Of a DNA stretch of 34,695 nt, positions 1 to 8,390 are shown in pieces (the stretch's first letter is position 1; each line of letters opens with the position of its first letter). The notes beneath the pieces were generated by a model. That model searched no databases. It was given only the letters and a program-made list of their open reading frames with translations, and was not told the origin of the DNA. A program made the translations under genes and the position numbers. The DNA is from a bacterium (lineage in GTDB: Bacteria; UBA4055). The DNA is taken from positions 1-34,695 of the forward strand of contig JAKQBN010000024.1 of NCBI GenBank assembly GCA_029559475.1. Direction: 5' to 3'.

Positions 1-554
1 CTTCGCGCCCGGAATCCATTAAAACAAGGATTGAAACAACTGTCATAATATCGCTACTGAAAAGCATCACGTAATCTTCGCGCCCGGAATCCATTAAAAC
101 AAGGATTGAAACAGGGAGGAGCTGCCTAATGTCACATAGCAGATCAGAACTTCGCGCCCGGAATCCATTAAAACAAGGATTGAAACTGACAAAAAAGAAA
201 AGCACCGAAAAAGCACCGAAAAACTTCGCGCCCGGAATCCATTAAAACAAGGATTGAAACTCTTGAAAAACAGTACGGAACCGGAATAAGCGTCCCTGCT
301 TCGCGCCCGGAATCCATTAAAACAAGGATTGAAACCGCGCTTATAAGCGCCGTCGTCTTATCAGTTTTAAACTTCGCGCCCGGAATCCATTAAAACAAGG
401 ATTGAAACTAGTGTAAGTAAATTCTTCTTTCTTCTCGTATTCATACTTCGCGCCCGGAATCCATTAAAACAAGGATTGAAACTCTAAATGCACGTCAAGA
501 TAAAGCTCGGCAATATCCTTCGCGCCCGGAATCCATATCTAAGTAAATTAAGTG
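1..554 (+). CRISPR. CRISPR array, trailer end (7 intact repeats plus 1 decayed repeat)
   Basis: Seven identical 37-base repeats start at 1, 76, 150, 224, 299, 372 and 446. They begin CTTCGCGCCCGGAATCC and end ATTGAAAC. Seven spacers of 35-38 bases lie between them. An eighth repeat at 518 matches only for its first 19 bases (to 536) and then diverges. Inside the repeat, AATCC (positions 13-17) can pair with GGATT (28-32), giving a small hairpin. The ATTGAAAC 3' end is the usual 5' handle in many type I and type III systems, so transcription is probably on the plus strand; the decayed repeat then marks the trailer, and the leader, newest spacers and any cas genes lie to the left outside the window. 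The array begins exactly at base 1, so it is cut by the window edge. No cas gene is present here, so the type cannot be assigned. Confidence 0.97.
518..554 (+). repeat. degenerate terminal CRISPR repeat
   Basis: Bases 518-536 are identical to the first 19 bases of the repeat. The remaining half, including the GGATT arm of the hairpin and the ATTGAAAC handle, is lost, with only a loose GTGAAAAC resemblance near 552-559. Decay of the last repeat is typical of the leader-distal end. Confidence 0.85.
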
Positions 555-588
555 AAAACATTCCGCGTTTTTACGAGAAACCAGTTAA

Positions 589-1119
589 TTATTCTCTTGC
601 GTAAGCTACGAGATCTTTTATATTATCTTTAGACGTGAAATCGACGGGATTATCCATAGCAGCGAGCATTCCTTTTTCATCAGGCGTGAGTTCCCGCTTC
701 TTTCCTTTGGAAAGTATGCTTGCACGGAGAAGCTTCATCAGGAAACGGTCGAACATTCCCATTTTTGTCATATTCAAACCGCCTCTTAAATAAAAGAACT
801 TAAGATGAGCCTGCTCCTCGGGCGTAAAATTCTTGTTTTTGACCTTGTTTACGGCATTTTCTCTCCATGGAGTTGAGCCGGATGCGAAGATAATGAGTTT
901 TTTTGATCTCAGTCTGCTGAAATTAATTTTTATGAACCTGATTCCGTTGATACCGGCTGCGTAGAGTCCTCCTCCATATATAATGGTATCGTAATTATCT
1001 ATCATGGATCTGTCGAATTTATCCATCGGGAAAAGGTCCGCGCCTAGTTCCTGAGATATCCATTCAGCATATTTTTGCGTAAACCCTGTTTTAGAGCTAT
1101 AAATGACTGCGCTTTTCAA
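589..1119 (-). CDS. flavodoxin-domain protein (HemG-like)
   Basis: 176 residues. The N-terminus has a flavodoxin FMN-phosphate loop (YSSKTGFTQKYA, residues 7-18) and a second loop at YGGGLYAAGI, as in flavodoxins and the HemG-type protoporphyrinogen dehydrogenase, whose length is close (about 180). It should be a soluble, FMN-binding electron carrier or small flavoenzyme. The start is TTG at 1119; I accept it because GGAGG lies just upstream and the flavodoxin motif follows directly. It is the last gene of the Ehr operon, 19 bases after the Ehr-2 small subunit, so it may exchange electrons with that complex; this is inference. No haem-synthesis gene is nearby, which argues weakly against a true HemG role. 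No clear terminator is seen between its stop and the CRISPR array. Confidence 0.8.
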   Translation of the reverse strand: MKSAVIYSSKTGFTQKYAEWISQELGADLFPMDKFDRSMIDNYDTIIYGGGLYAAGINGIRFIKINFSRLRSKKLIIFASGSTPWRENAVNKVKNKNFTPEEQAHLKFFYLRGGLNMTKMGMFDRFLMKLLRASILSKGKKRELTPDEKGMLAAMDNPVDFTSKDNIKDLVAYARE

Positions 1120-1138
1120 AATCTGCCTCCAGTTTTAT

Positions 1139-1885
1139 TTATCTTCCGATGAGATCCAGCAATCCATTTTCAATATTGAGCGGGTGAGGGGGATTTCCAG
1201 GAATATAAAGGTCAACTTTTATGCGGTTTAGAAATTCCCTGTTGATAGCTTTGCTGCCTGCGAATATGCCGCCGCTGATGGCGTCAGTGCCGCAGAGTAT
1301 AAAAACTTTAGGCTCAGGAACAGCTTTCCATGCAATTTCAACAGCTTCAGCCATGTTCTCTGTGATCGGTCCTGTAACGAGAATTCCGTCTGCGTGACGC
1401 GGTGAGGCTACGAATTCTATTCCGTATCTCCCGATGTCGAAATTGGCGTTTCCGCATGCGTTCAACTCAAATTCAGCTGAATTGTCTCCGCCTGCAGATA
1501 CCTGTCTCAGCTTGAATGAGTTTTTGAATATATTTTTTATTTCCGGTCTGATCGCTTCCCTGTCGATTTCAACCGGAATATTTTCGCCTTCTTTAACTAT
1601 AAGGTGCTCAGGTATATTTGTGGATAATTTATAATCTGTTGTAAAGGTTATCTTTTCAGGGAATCGGAATGCGCACTCTCCGCAGAAAGTACATTTGCCA
1701 AGATCGATCCTGACCGGGTTTGCCGAAATAGCCGATACAGGGCATAATTCAACAAGTTTATTTTCATCCACTTTAACGGTGCTGATCTCAGGCCTGCCTC
1801 TAAAAGGTTCCGGTAGCTGAACGTTTTTCGGATCAGTTATGAACTGTTTTCCGTTATGTATTATTATCTTTATTTCGTCAAGCAT
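1139..1885 (-). CDS. Ehr-2 small subunit: ferredoxin domain fused to NuoB/HycG-like domain
   Basis: 248 residues. Residues about 40-80 form a reduced ferredoxin domain with Cys48 (LCPVSAI) and Cys65, Cys68, Cys71, followed by FP where a second cluster would need CP; this suits one [4Fe-4S] cluster. Residues about 125-248 match the NuoB / hydrogenase small subunit fold (FVASPRHADG at 158-167, PGNPPHP at 229-235). The four ligands of the proximal cluster (N2 in complex I) are all replaced: Asp134 and Ala137 for the CxxC, Asp201 in GTDA where GDCA is usual, Asn231 in PGNPP where PGCPP is usual. In E. coli formate hydrogenlyase the ferredoxin and small subunit are separate genes, so this is a fusion. 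Starts at ATG with AAGGA upstream, 11 bases after the large-subunit gene. Cytoplasmic, attached to the membrane arm. Electron partner unknown. Confidence 0.9.
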   Translation of the reverse strand: MLDEIKIIIHNGKQFITDPKNVQLPEPFRGRPEISTVKVDENKLVELCPVSAISANPVRIDLGKCTFCGECAFRFPEKITFTTDYKLSTNIPEHLIVKEGENIPVEIDREAIRPEIKNIFKNSFKLRQVSAGGDNSAEFELNACGNANFDIGRYGIEFVASPRHADGILVTGPITENMAEAVEIAWKAVPEPKVFILCGTDAISGGIFAGSKAINREFLNRIKVDLYIPGNPPHPLNIENGLLDLIGR

Positions 1886-1896
1886 GATAATTTTCC

Positions 1897-3420
1897 TTAA
1901 AGGTCATAGCCGCAGTAACTTAAATTGTAGCTTTTATTGTTTATCGGAAAATCGGATATTTCCAGATTTCTGAGAGAAAGTTCAAGAGCTTTCCAATTGT
2001 GCATCGACGGATCTTTTATTTTATAAAAAATCATATTTCCGGTATCATCAGTAAGTGCGCAGTGGCATATCTCACCGCGCCAACCCTCTGTAAGAGAAAT
2101 GGCAAAGCTGTCCGGTTTAAGTACAATTTCATTTACCGGTTTTTCTGAAGGAGTATCGAAATTTGCATTGGCTAAGATATTTCTGATCCAAGCTATAGAT
2201 CTCTTAATTTCTTTCCTGCGAAGCAGAAAGCGTGAAAAAACATCACCTTTAGGTAATATTACAGGCTCGATAGGAAATTGTATATAGCCTGCGAACGGGT
2301 GTGAAGAGCGTATGTCGCGGTTCAAATTTGCCATGCGGGCAGCCATACCTACCGCTCCTATAGACCTTATGAGGTCTTCATTTACCGTTCCGATATCATC
2401 GAACCGGTTTTGAACGCTTGAAAGTTTGTATGTTCTGTGCGCAAGTTCAACGAACTGAAATTCAAATTTCGTAAGTACTTCAAGTAACCTTTTTTTATGT
2501 TCATTCGTGAACGGCAGGTTTATTCCGCCGGGTCTGATCATACCTTTGCCGAGCCTGTTCCCGCACCATGACTGAGTATAGTTGATGATGCCGGTACGAA
2601 GTATCGCGAAAATATTTGCGCCTAGGCCGTAAGAAATGTCGGTGCATAAAGCGGCTATATCACCTACATGAATCGCTATTCGTTCAAGTTCAAGCGCAAT
2701 AGCCCGTTCGACCATTAGCTGTCCGCTTATTTTGATATCTCCCAAAGATTCTATAAGCTGGGCGAACGCAAGGCTGTGTCCGACAGCGGTATCTCCCGCA
2801 ATTGATTCAGAAAGGATAACGCGCTGGAGAAGCTGCTTTTTTTCAAGAATCAGAGCTTCAACTCCGCGGTGCTGCCACCCGAGCTGGATCTCAAGGTGAA
2901 GCACATTTTCACCATTGCAGATAAACCTGAAATGACCGGGCTCAATTATACCTGCGTGAACAGGTCCCACTCCCACTTCGTGTAGTTCATGGCTGTTGAT
3001 CTTGTAGAACGGATAATCGTTCACTTTCAAATTCCTGTCAAATCTGTCGTGCGGAAAGCGCACAGGTTTCAGCCATGGATGATCTTTGAAAGCTATACCG
3101 TAATTTTCAAAAATTTCGCGCTCGAAAATGTGCAGCGCAGTAATTTTAGGAGTCAATGAATTCAGTTGTTTAGGTTCAGAAGAAGCTAAGAAATGCGATA
3201 ATAAAATAATATCGCCTGCAGTATCATCAGCTATCGAGGCGATGAATCTCAGGCCGTTCTTATAAGGAGAAGCAAAATAGTTTACGCAGTGGTTCTCTTT
3301 CTTTGTCAGCAAATTTAAAGCAAGATCACTGAATTCGCTGTATGTATAAACAGGTATCAGGTTCAGATCGGTCGCCGAATTGTTCTTTACTCTACAGATA
3401 TTTTCAAATTTTTCGTTCAT
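1897..3420 (-). CDS. Ehr-2 large subunit, NuoCD/HycE-like, without [NiFe] ligands
   Basis: 507 residues. An N-terminal NuoC-like domain (about 1-145, with HIFEREIFENYGI) is joined to a NuoD / hydrogenase-3 large subunit-like domain (GVGPVHAGIIEPGHFRFICNG onward), the fusion seen in HycE and HyfG. In the hydrogenases the L1 site reads RICGIC; here the aligned segment is SESIAGDTAVGH (about residues 203-214), with no cysteine. The C-terminal L2 site (DPCxxC) is replaced by LSYCGYDL, with a single Cys503, and the protein ends there, as NuoD does, without a cleavable tail. The protein should therefore not bind a [NiFe] centre, which defines the Ehr class. The neighbouring stop and start codons are 6 bases apart. 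By eye it is very roughly 60% identical to the Ehr-1 copy in the conserved core. Confidence 0.93.
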   Translation of the reverse strand: MNEKFENICRVKNNSATDLNLIPVYTYSEFSDLALNLLTKKENHCVNYFASPYKNGLRFIASIADDTAGDIILLSHFLASSEPKQLNSLTPKITALHIFEREIFENYGIAFKDHPWLKPVRFPHDRFDRNLKVNDYPFYKINSHELHEVGVGPVHAGIIEPGHFRFICNGENVLHLEIQLGWQHRGVEALILEKKQLLQRVILSESIAGDTAVGHSLAFAQLIESLGDIKISGQLMVERAIALELERIAIHVGDIAALCTDISYGLGANIFAILRTGIINYTQSWCGNRLGKGMIRPGGINLPFTNEHKKRLLEVLTKFEFQFVELAHRTYKLSSVQNRFDDIGTVNEDLIRSIGAVGMAARMANLNRDIRSSHPFAGYIQFPIEPVILPKGDVFSRFLLRRKEIKRSIAWIRNILANANFDTPSEKPVNEIVLKPDSFAISLTEGWRGEICHCALTDDTGNMIFYKIKDPSMHNWKALELSLRNLEISDFPINNKSYNLSYCGYDL

Positions 3421-3426
3421 AATCCT

Positions 3427-4854
3427 CTAATTTATAGATTGTACGATTGAATTCATAAGCTCCTTAACGAATGCGGGTGTAAAGTAAGCAAGATAAAAGA
3501 CAAGCCCAAACAGGATGATCTGCGAAACAGGCTCGTATTTATTGATTATTGCTTTATCTTTCTGAAAATTATCCGGCAGTTTTCCGTAAAGCAGCTGCAT
3601 AGAATATTTGAAGATCACATACATTACTACCGAAAGTAAAACAATAATAGCTATAGCTATGTAGCTGTAACCTTCAGAAAAGAGAGCTCTCAGTATAAGA
3701 TATTCGCTTACGAACAAACCTGACGGAGGCACTGCTGTCGCTGTCATCAGACCGAGCAGATAAACAATCGCGCTGAATCCATTCTGTTTCATATAGTCGC
3801 CGGAATCAGGTATCCATCCGCTCCGGTAATATGCCCTGATCTGTCCGTAATGTAAAAATATCCCTGTTTTTGCAAGTGAGTGAAGCATAATATGCAGAAT
3901 GGCCGCATACAGACCCGGTTTTCCCAGTGATAAAGCTATTATGACAAGAGCCATATGTTCCATACTTGAATAAGCGAACATTCTGCTGAACCTTTTAACT
4001 TTGAAAAGCTGAACTGACATGATAACGAGACTGGTCATCCCGATAATGAGCAGAACGCGGTTGGCCCACACTGCGGACTCTGTTCCGGAAATTATACAAT
4101 AAAGTCTGAAGATAGCGACAAACCCGCCGTTCAGCACTGCAGTTGAAGTCAGCGCATTGACAGGGAAAGGAGCGATGGTCTTTGCGTCAACAGTGGCCGG
4201 ATATAGCGGGAAAATATTCATTTTGATACTGTAGCCTGTAACTAAAAGCAGGAAAGCCGCTTTCATGAAAAGCGGATCGATCAATTGGGCTACAGCTTGA
4301 AGATGTGTGTAAGACAATGATGAATCCTGCGCGTTACTTACTTTTACTGACAGAAGGAGTATTCCTATAAAAGCAAGAACGATCCCGAATGAAGAAATAA
4401 AAAGGAATTTCCATGCGGCTTCCAGTGCATTAGGATATCTTTCATGATATATAAGAAATGTAATGGCGACAGTAGTTATCTCAAGGCTGACCCATACAAT
4501 AACGATATTGTCAGCGAAATATATGCTGCTTAAAGCCGTTGAAAGAATGATTATCAAGCTTATAAATCTTCCTTTCATTTTTCTGTCATGTATATATCTT
4601 TCAAGATAATATCTGCTGTGCCAGAAAACAGGGATAAGTATTATGCTCAGCAGTCCGTTAAGCAGTATGCCAAGGCTGTCGAATTTAAAATAAACCGAAT
4701 CAGAGCTGTTCAGATTCAAATAAGCATAAACTGAAAGCGAAATGTGAAGAAGGCTGTAAACTGAAGCTGCGGAATAATTTATGCTCCGGTTCTTATTCGA
4801 AAAGACCGATAAGGCTAAAAGAGCTGATATTATAAAGAAGATCAATAGTGCCAT
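3427..4854 (-). CDS. Ehr-2 antiporter-like membrane subunit (HyfF/NuoN-like)
   Basis: 475 residues, almost wholly hydrophobic with about 13-14 membrane segments, of the Mrp antiporter / NuoL-M-N family. The conserved glutamate of the fifth helix is seen in VWVSLEITTVAITF and the lysine of the broken seventh helix in GYSIKMNIFPLYP. A further lysine is in LHSLAKTGIF. These residues carry protons in complex I. The usual histidine motif after helix 7 (P-H-x-W-L-P) is changed to PLYPATVDAK, unlike the Ehr-1 copy (PMHTIGIDAN), so this copy has drifted further. Lies one base from the preceding gene. It is likely the second ion-translocating subunit of the complex, in the cytoplasmic membrane. Confidence 0.9.
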   Translation of the reverse strand: MALLIFFIISALLALSVFSNKNRSINYSAASVYSLLHISLSVYAYLNLNSSDSVYFKFDSLGILLNGLLSIILIPVFWHSRYYLERYIHDRKMKGRFISLIIILSTALSSIYFADNIVIVWVSLEITTVAITFLIYHERYPNALEAAWKFLFISSFGIVLAFIGILLLSVKVSNAQDSSLSYTHLQAVAQLIDPLFMKAAFLLLVTGYSIKMNIFPLYPATVDAKTIAPFPVNALTSTAVLNGGFVAIFRLYCIISGTESAVWANRVLLIIGMTSLVIMSVQLFKVKRFSRMFAYSSMEHMALVIIALSLGKPGLYAAILHIMLHSLAKTGIFLHYGQIRAYYRSGWIPDSGDYMKQNGFSAIVYLLGLMTATAVPPSGLFVSEYLILRALFSEGYSYIAIAIIVLLSVVMYVIFKYSMQLLYGKLPDNFQKDKAIINKYEPVSQIILFGLVFYLAYFTPAFVKELMNSIVQSIN

Positions 4855-4855
4855 T

Positions 4856-5485
4856 TTAATCTTTCAGCTTATTTAAACTTGAGGTTGACATATTCCCAAA
4901 AGCGCTTCCTATCTTATCAATGAATATTCCGATGATGAGAACAGCTATAAGAATATCGATCAGAACCGCCATACTTACAAGGAACGGAAATTCGCCGCCG
5001 ACCGCCAGAGAAAGCAGGAACGCTCCGTTCTCAACGATCATAATTCCTACTATATGATTGAAGATGTTCTTGTGTACTATAGTGAAATATATCCCGCCGA
5101 GAATGGTTGAAAGAGCGATCGCAAGAAATTTCACATCGACGAAATGATTTCTGATTGAATAAGCGGTAAAGAAACTCGCTATGATAATTGCTGTTATTAT
5201 CAGCACGGAATAAAAGAACGGTATATAATTTTCCACAAGCCTGTTCAGGTTGTTAGTCCGCCTGATCCTGTTTAGGAACCGGGGAATTATTATAGCCTTG
5301 ACTATCAGAGTCTCAAGAAGAATAAGGATCAGACCGAGAAGATTTATCTCGATAAGGTTTATAAAGGCGATTATAAAGAGAAGCGTTCCCTGAACAGCAA
5401 GAAGGTTGATATGTTTCTCAACTCTTTCAGAAAGAAAGAAATATATAAGCGTGCAGGCGAATATGATAAGAAGTACTATCATCAT
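4856..5485 (-). CDS. Ehr-2 small membrane subunit (HyfE-like)
   Basis: 209 residues with about six or seven hydrophobic segments. Size, order in the operon and the segment VENGAFLLSLAVGGEFPFLVSM, about residue 150, match HyfE / HycC-associated subunits that hold a NuoK / MrpC-like helical domain; the membrane glutamate of the ENGAF motif is typical. It would sit between the NuoH-like subunit and the antiporter-like subunits. Its ATG overlaps the stop of the NuoH-like gene by four bases (ATGA), suggesting translational coupling. Partner in Ehr-1: 12113-12727. Confidence 0.87.
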   Translation of the reverse strand: MMIVLLIIFACTLIYFFLSERVEKHINLLAVQGTLLFIIAFINLIEINLLGLILILLETLIVKAIIIPRFLNRIRRTNNLNRLVENYIPFFYSVLIITAIIIASFFTAYSIRNHFVDVKFLAIALSTILGGIYFTIVHKNIFNHIVGIMIVENGAFLLSLAVGGEFPFLVSMAVLIDILIAVLIIGIFIDKIGSAFGNMSTSSLNKLKD

Positions 5486-6402
5486 GGCAGCATACCCACC
5501 TTTTCATGAATTATCAGGATCGTAAGAAATACTACTATTGAAAGTGCCGACAAAGTGATTATCCACTGCGCATTCCTCATCATTTTATTGCGGGCTCTGA
5601 ATGATTCCACAAACGCCACGAGAACAGCATAGATTATCTGGACTATCGGGAAGAATGCCAGCTGAACGAAATAATTATTCTGTATAGGCAGAACCAGATT
5701 GAAGATCAGGCTGCCGAATATCGCGAACTTAAGGCCGCCGGCAAGCTGAATAAGTCCCAGCTCAAATCCGCTGTGGTCAAGCACCATTACTTCGTGCACC
5801 ATAGTAAGCTCAAGATGCGTATTAGGGTCATCAACAGGAAGACGGCTGTTCTCGATCATCGAGAGCCAGAAAATCAGATATATCGACAGGGCAGAAACAA
5901 AATAGGTCAGGGCTGATTCGACATACAGGCTGCTGAAAATATCATAGAATGAATTATGTCCGGTATGCAGAGCTATTGAGCCCATTATGATAAAGAATAC
6001 CGGTTCGGCGAGAAGTGAATAAAAGGCCTCGCGGTTAGCTCCCATGCCTTCAAATCCGCTCCCGGTATCCATGGCTGCTATAATCATGATGAATCTTCCG
6101 GATGCCATAAGATAAGCGAACATTACAAAGTCGCCTTCAAATGAAAAAAGGGCTTTATAGTTGCCTACCGGAATGAAAAATACAGCTGTCAGGAGGGTAG
6201 AGAAATAGATTATCGGCGCTAGCTGAAACAGAAAACCTGTCGTCCGGCTGTAAACATTGCCTTTTTTCATCAGCTTGATTATATCGTAGAAATGCTGCAT
6301 AACACGGGGGCCTTTTCTTGCCGCGACCTTAGCTTTTACAACGGACACTATTCCGGGGAAGATCAGACTTGTGATCAATATTAAAACTAAACCTACACCC
6401 AT
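5482..6402 (-). CDS. Ehr-2 NuoH/HyfC-like membrane subunit
   Basis: 306 residues, about eight membrane segments. It belongs to the NuoH / HycD / HyfC family, which anchors the peripheral arm and carries ions towards the antiporter-like subunits. Signature stretches are ARKGPRVMQHFYDIIKLMKK near the N-terminus, GSGFEGMGANREAFYSL in the middle and ENSRLPVDDPNTHLELTMVH with HEVMVLDHSG after it. The acidic residues expected in this loop and helix are kept. Overlaps HyfE-like by four bases and lies one base from the NuoL-like gene upstream. Confidence 0.93.
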   Translation of the reverse strand: MGVGLVLILITSLIFPGIVSVVKAKVAARKGPRVMQHFYDIIKLMKKGNVYSRTTGFLFQLAPIIYFSTLLTAVFFIPVGNYKALFSFEGDFVMFAYLMASGRFIMIIAAMDTGSGFEGMGANREAFYSLLAEPVFFIIMGSIALHTGHNSFYDIFSSLYVESALTYFVSALSIYLIFWLSMIENSRLPVDDPNTHLELTMVHEVMVLDHSGFELGLIQLAGGLKFAIFGSLIFNLVLPIQNNYFVQLAFFPIVQIIYAVLVAFVESFRARNKMMRNAQWIITLSALSIVVFLTILIIHEKVGMLP

Positions 6403-6403
6403 G

Positions 6404-8386
6404 CTAAATTATCCCGAATATTGAAATTATAGTAATTACGATCACAAATACGATCGCGTACAAAAGGTAATGCTGAATATTTCCTGTCTGAAAAACTGCG
6501 ATCTTTTCCATAAAAGATAAAAGTCCGCCAACCGGTCTTGAAATAAGATTATCATCAAAAACATCAGAGCTTTCCGTTTTAAAATATGTTTCGGAGGGAA
6601 AGATCTTTTCCTTTGTCAAATACCTGAAGTGTTTTTTTACGCCGACAAGTAATCTTGCCTTCATTATAATGTATTCAGCATAAGAGGTAGCGCTGTACTG
6701 ATGAAGCGCGGGATCAGAACCCGTATAGGCGCAGCCCCAGGTAGGTCCGATGTCAGTGTGCCTGACTTTTGACAGCTTCAATTTTATTAAAAGCAGTATC
6801 CCGATAAATACAATCAGAAGGCTGAGCGACAGCGATATTCCCGACATTGTACCGGCCATATCTCTTAGAGAGCTTGTATCATCAACAATAACTCCTGCTA
6901 CAAAAGCCATCGGCCTTAACATTAAAAAAGGCATAACGCCGATCGCAATAATTAATATTCCGATTATGAATTTAGGAAAAAGCATAGAACTTCTTACCTC
7001 ATGGCTGTGCCTGGTTTTATCACTTCTCACAGTACCGAGAAAGATAATGCTGAATATTTTGGTAAAGCAGAATACCGCAAGACCGCCGATAACAGCTAGA
7101 GCTACAATTCCTGCCAGAAGAGTGACGCTCAGAATAGAATCGCTTACCATTAGTGATTTGAATAATCCTGTGTAAATCAGAAATTCTGATATAAATCCGT
7201 TGAAAGGAGGCAGACCGGAAATAGCAGCTGCTCCAAGCAGAAATAAAACTGCTGTCGCCGGCATTTTCTTCATCAAACCGCCCAAATTTTCAATATTTCT
7301 GGTATGCGTCTGCTGATAAATACTTCCCGCGGTATAAAATAACAGCGATTTGAAAAGCGCATGATTAAGCACATGAAGAAGTCCGCCGGCAAAACCAAGG
7401 CTGGCAAGAACAGGATTATTAATTGCGAGTCCCATCACTCCAATTCCGATCCCGATCCCGATAATTCCGATGTTCTCTATGCTGTGATAGGCGAGAAGCT
7501 TTTTATAATCGTGCTGAACGATGGCGATTGCCACGCCGAATATTCCTGAAATAATGGAGATTATCAGGATAAAAACACCTATCGGCATCAGATCTGAATG
7601 AATATAGGTCAGCACTCTGACGATACCGTATATACCCATTTTTATAATGACTCCGCTCATGATGCCTGATATGTGAGACGGAGCAGCAGGATGGGCATGG
7701 ATCAGCCAGGTGTGAAGGGGGATAAATCCGGCTTTTATACCGAATCCTATGAAGAAGAGCAGAAAAACCGGAAATGAGGGGTAAGTTTTAAAATACTGTT
7801 CTAAGCTATCAAACCCTATATTCTGTCCGGTCGCAATACTGCAGATAATAAAAGCCGTGATTATAAAATAAAAGGCGACATGCATCTGAATAAGAAATTT
7901 TATTCCGGCATCTTTGTTTTCCTGTTTGTCCGATTCGAAAATGATAAGGAAGAAGGCTGCAACCGACATCAGCTCCCAGAAGACAAGAAAGCTGATCCCT
8001 TCGCGGAGCATTACTACCATCAGCATAGAAATGTGCAGAAGCAGAAAATTAAAATAGTGCCATGCCATCTCCAGCCTGGTCTTATCACGCAGATAAGGTT
8101 TCAGATAACCTTTAGAGTATAATGCGCCTGTAAGAATCGTAATATTAATCACAAAAATGAAAAATGCGGATAGACTGTCTATCACCAAGCTGACATCATT
8201 CCCGATCAGTTCAAAAAGATATATTTGAAGAGGGCCGATCCGGTTGAAAGACAGATACATCAGATATCCCGTCACCACTATTAAAAATATCTGCGTTACG
8301 AGCATCTGGTAGTACTGGGATCTTTTTGGTAAAGTAAAAATTCCGAGAGCAGAAAAAGTTATGATTATGAAAATGATTTCTTTCAT
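6404..8386 (-). CDS. Ehr-2 antiporter-like membrane subunit (HyfB/NuoL-like)
   Basis: 660 residues, similar in length to E. coli HyfB (about 670), with many membrane segments. The key glutamate of helix 5 is in FLVFWELMSV (about residue 137), the helix 7 lysine is in GFGIKAGFIPLHTWL (about 217), and HAL-FK (LNHALFKSLLF) and the SGLPPFNGF turn follow. The C-terminal third has a soluble stretch (GPTWGCAYTG, SETYF) and a last membrane helix, as in HyfB. It should translocate H+ or Na+. It begins 4 bases after the Ehr-1 small-subunit stop, so both Ehr copies are probably on one messenger. Confidence 0.94.
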   Translation of the reverse strand: MKEIIFIIITFSALGIFTLPKRSQYYQMLVTQIFLIVVTGYLMYLSFNRIGPLQIYLFELIGNDVSLVIDSLSAFFIFVINITILTGALYSKGYLKPYLRDKTRLEMAWHYFNFLLLHISMLMVVMLREGISFLVFWELMSVAAFFLIIFESDKQENKDAGIKFLIQMHVAFYFIITAFIICSIATGQNIGFDSLEQYFKTYPSFPVFLLFFIGFGIKAGFIPLHTWLIHAHPAAPSHISGIMSGVIIKMGIYGIVRVLTYIHSDLMPIGVFILIISIISGIFGVAIAIVQHDYKKLLAYHSIENIGIIGIGIGIGVMGLAINNPVLASLGFAGGLLHVLNHALFKSLLFYTAGSIYQQTHTRNIENLGGLMKKMPATAVLFLLGAAAISGLPPFNGFISEFLIYTGLFKSLMVSDSILSVTLLAGIVALAVIGGLAVFCFTKIFSIIFLGTVRSDKTRHSHEVRSSMLFPKFIIGILIIAIGVMPFLMLRPMAFVAGVIVDDTSSLRDMAGTMSGISLSLSLLIVFIGILLLIKLKLSKVRHTDIGPTWGCAYTGSDPALHQYSATSYAEYIIMKARLLVGVKKHFRYLTKEKIFPSETYFKTESSDVFDDNLISRPVGGLLSFMEKIAVFQTGNIQHYLLYAIVFVIVITIISIFGII

Positions 8387-8390
8387 ATTA

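Noticed and set aside
414-549. TAAGTAAATT occurs both in spacer 6 and just after the decayed repeat (540-549)
   Set aside because: Ten AT-rich bases are easily shared by chance, and the flanks do not match, so it does not show that the trailer came from a spacer.
589-1119. Confident assignment as protoporphyrinogen oxidase HemG
   Set aside because: Length and flavodoxin loop fit, but no haem gene is nearby and the operon context points elsewhere; only the flavodoxin domain is supported.
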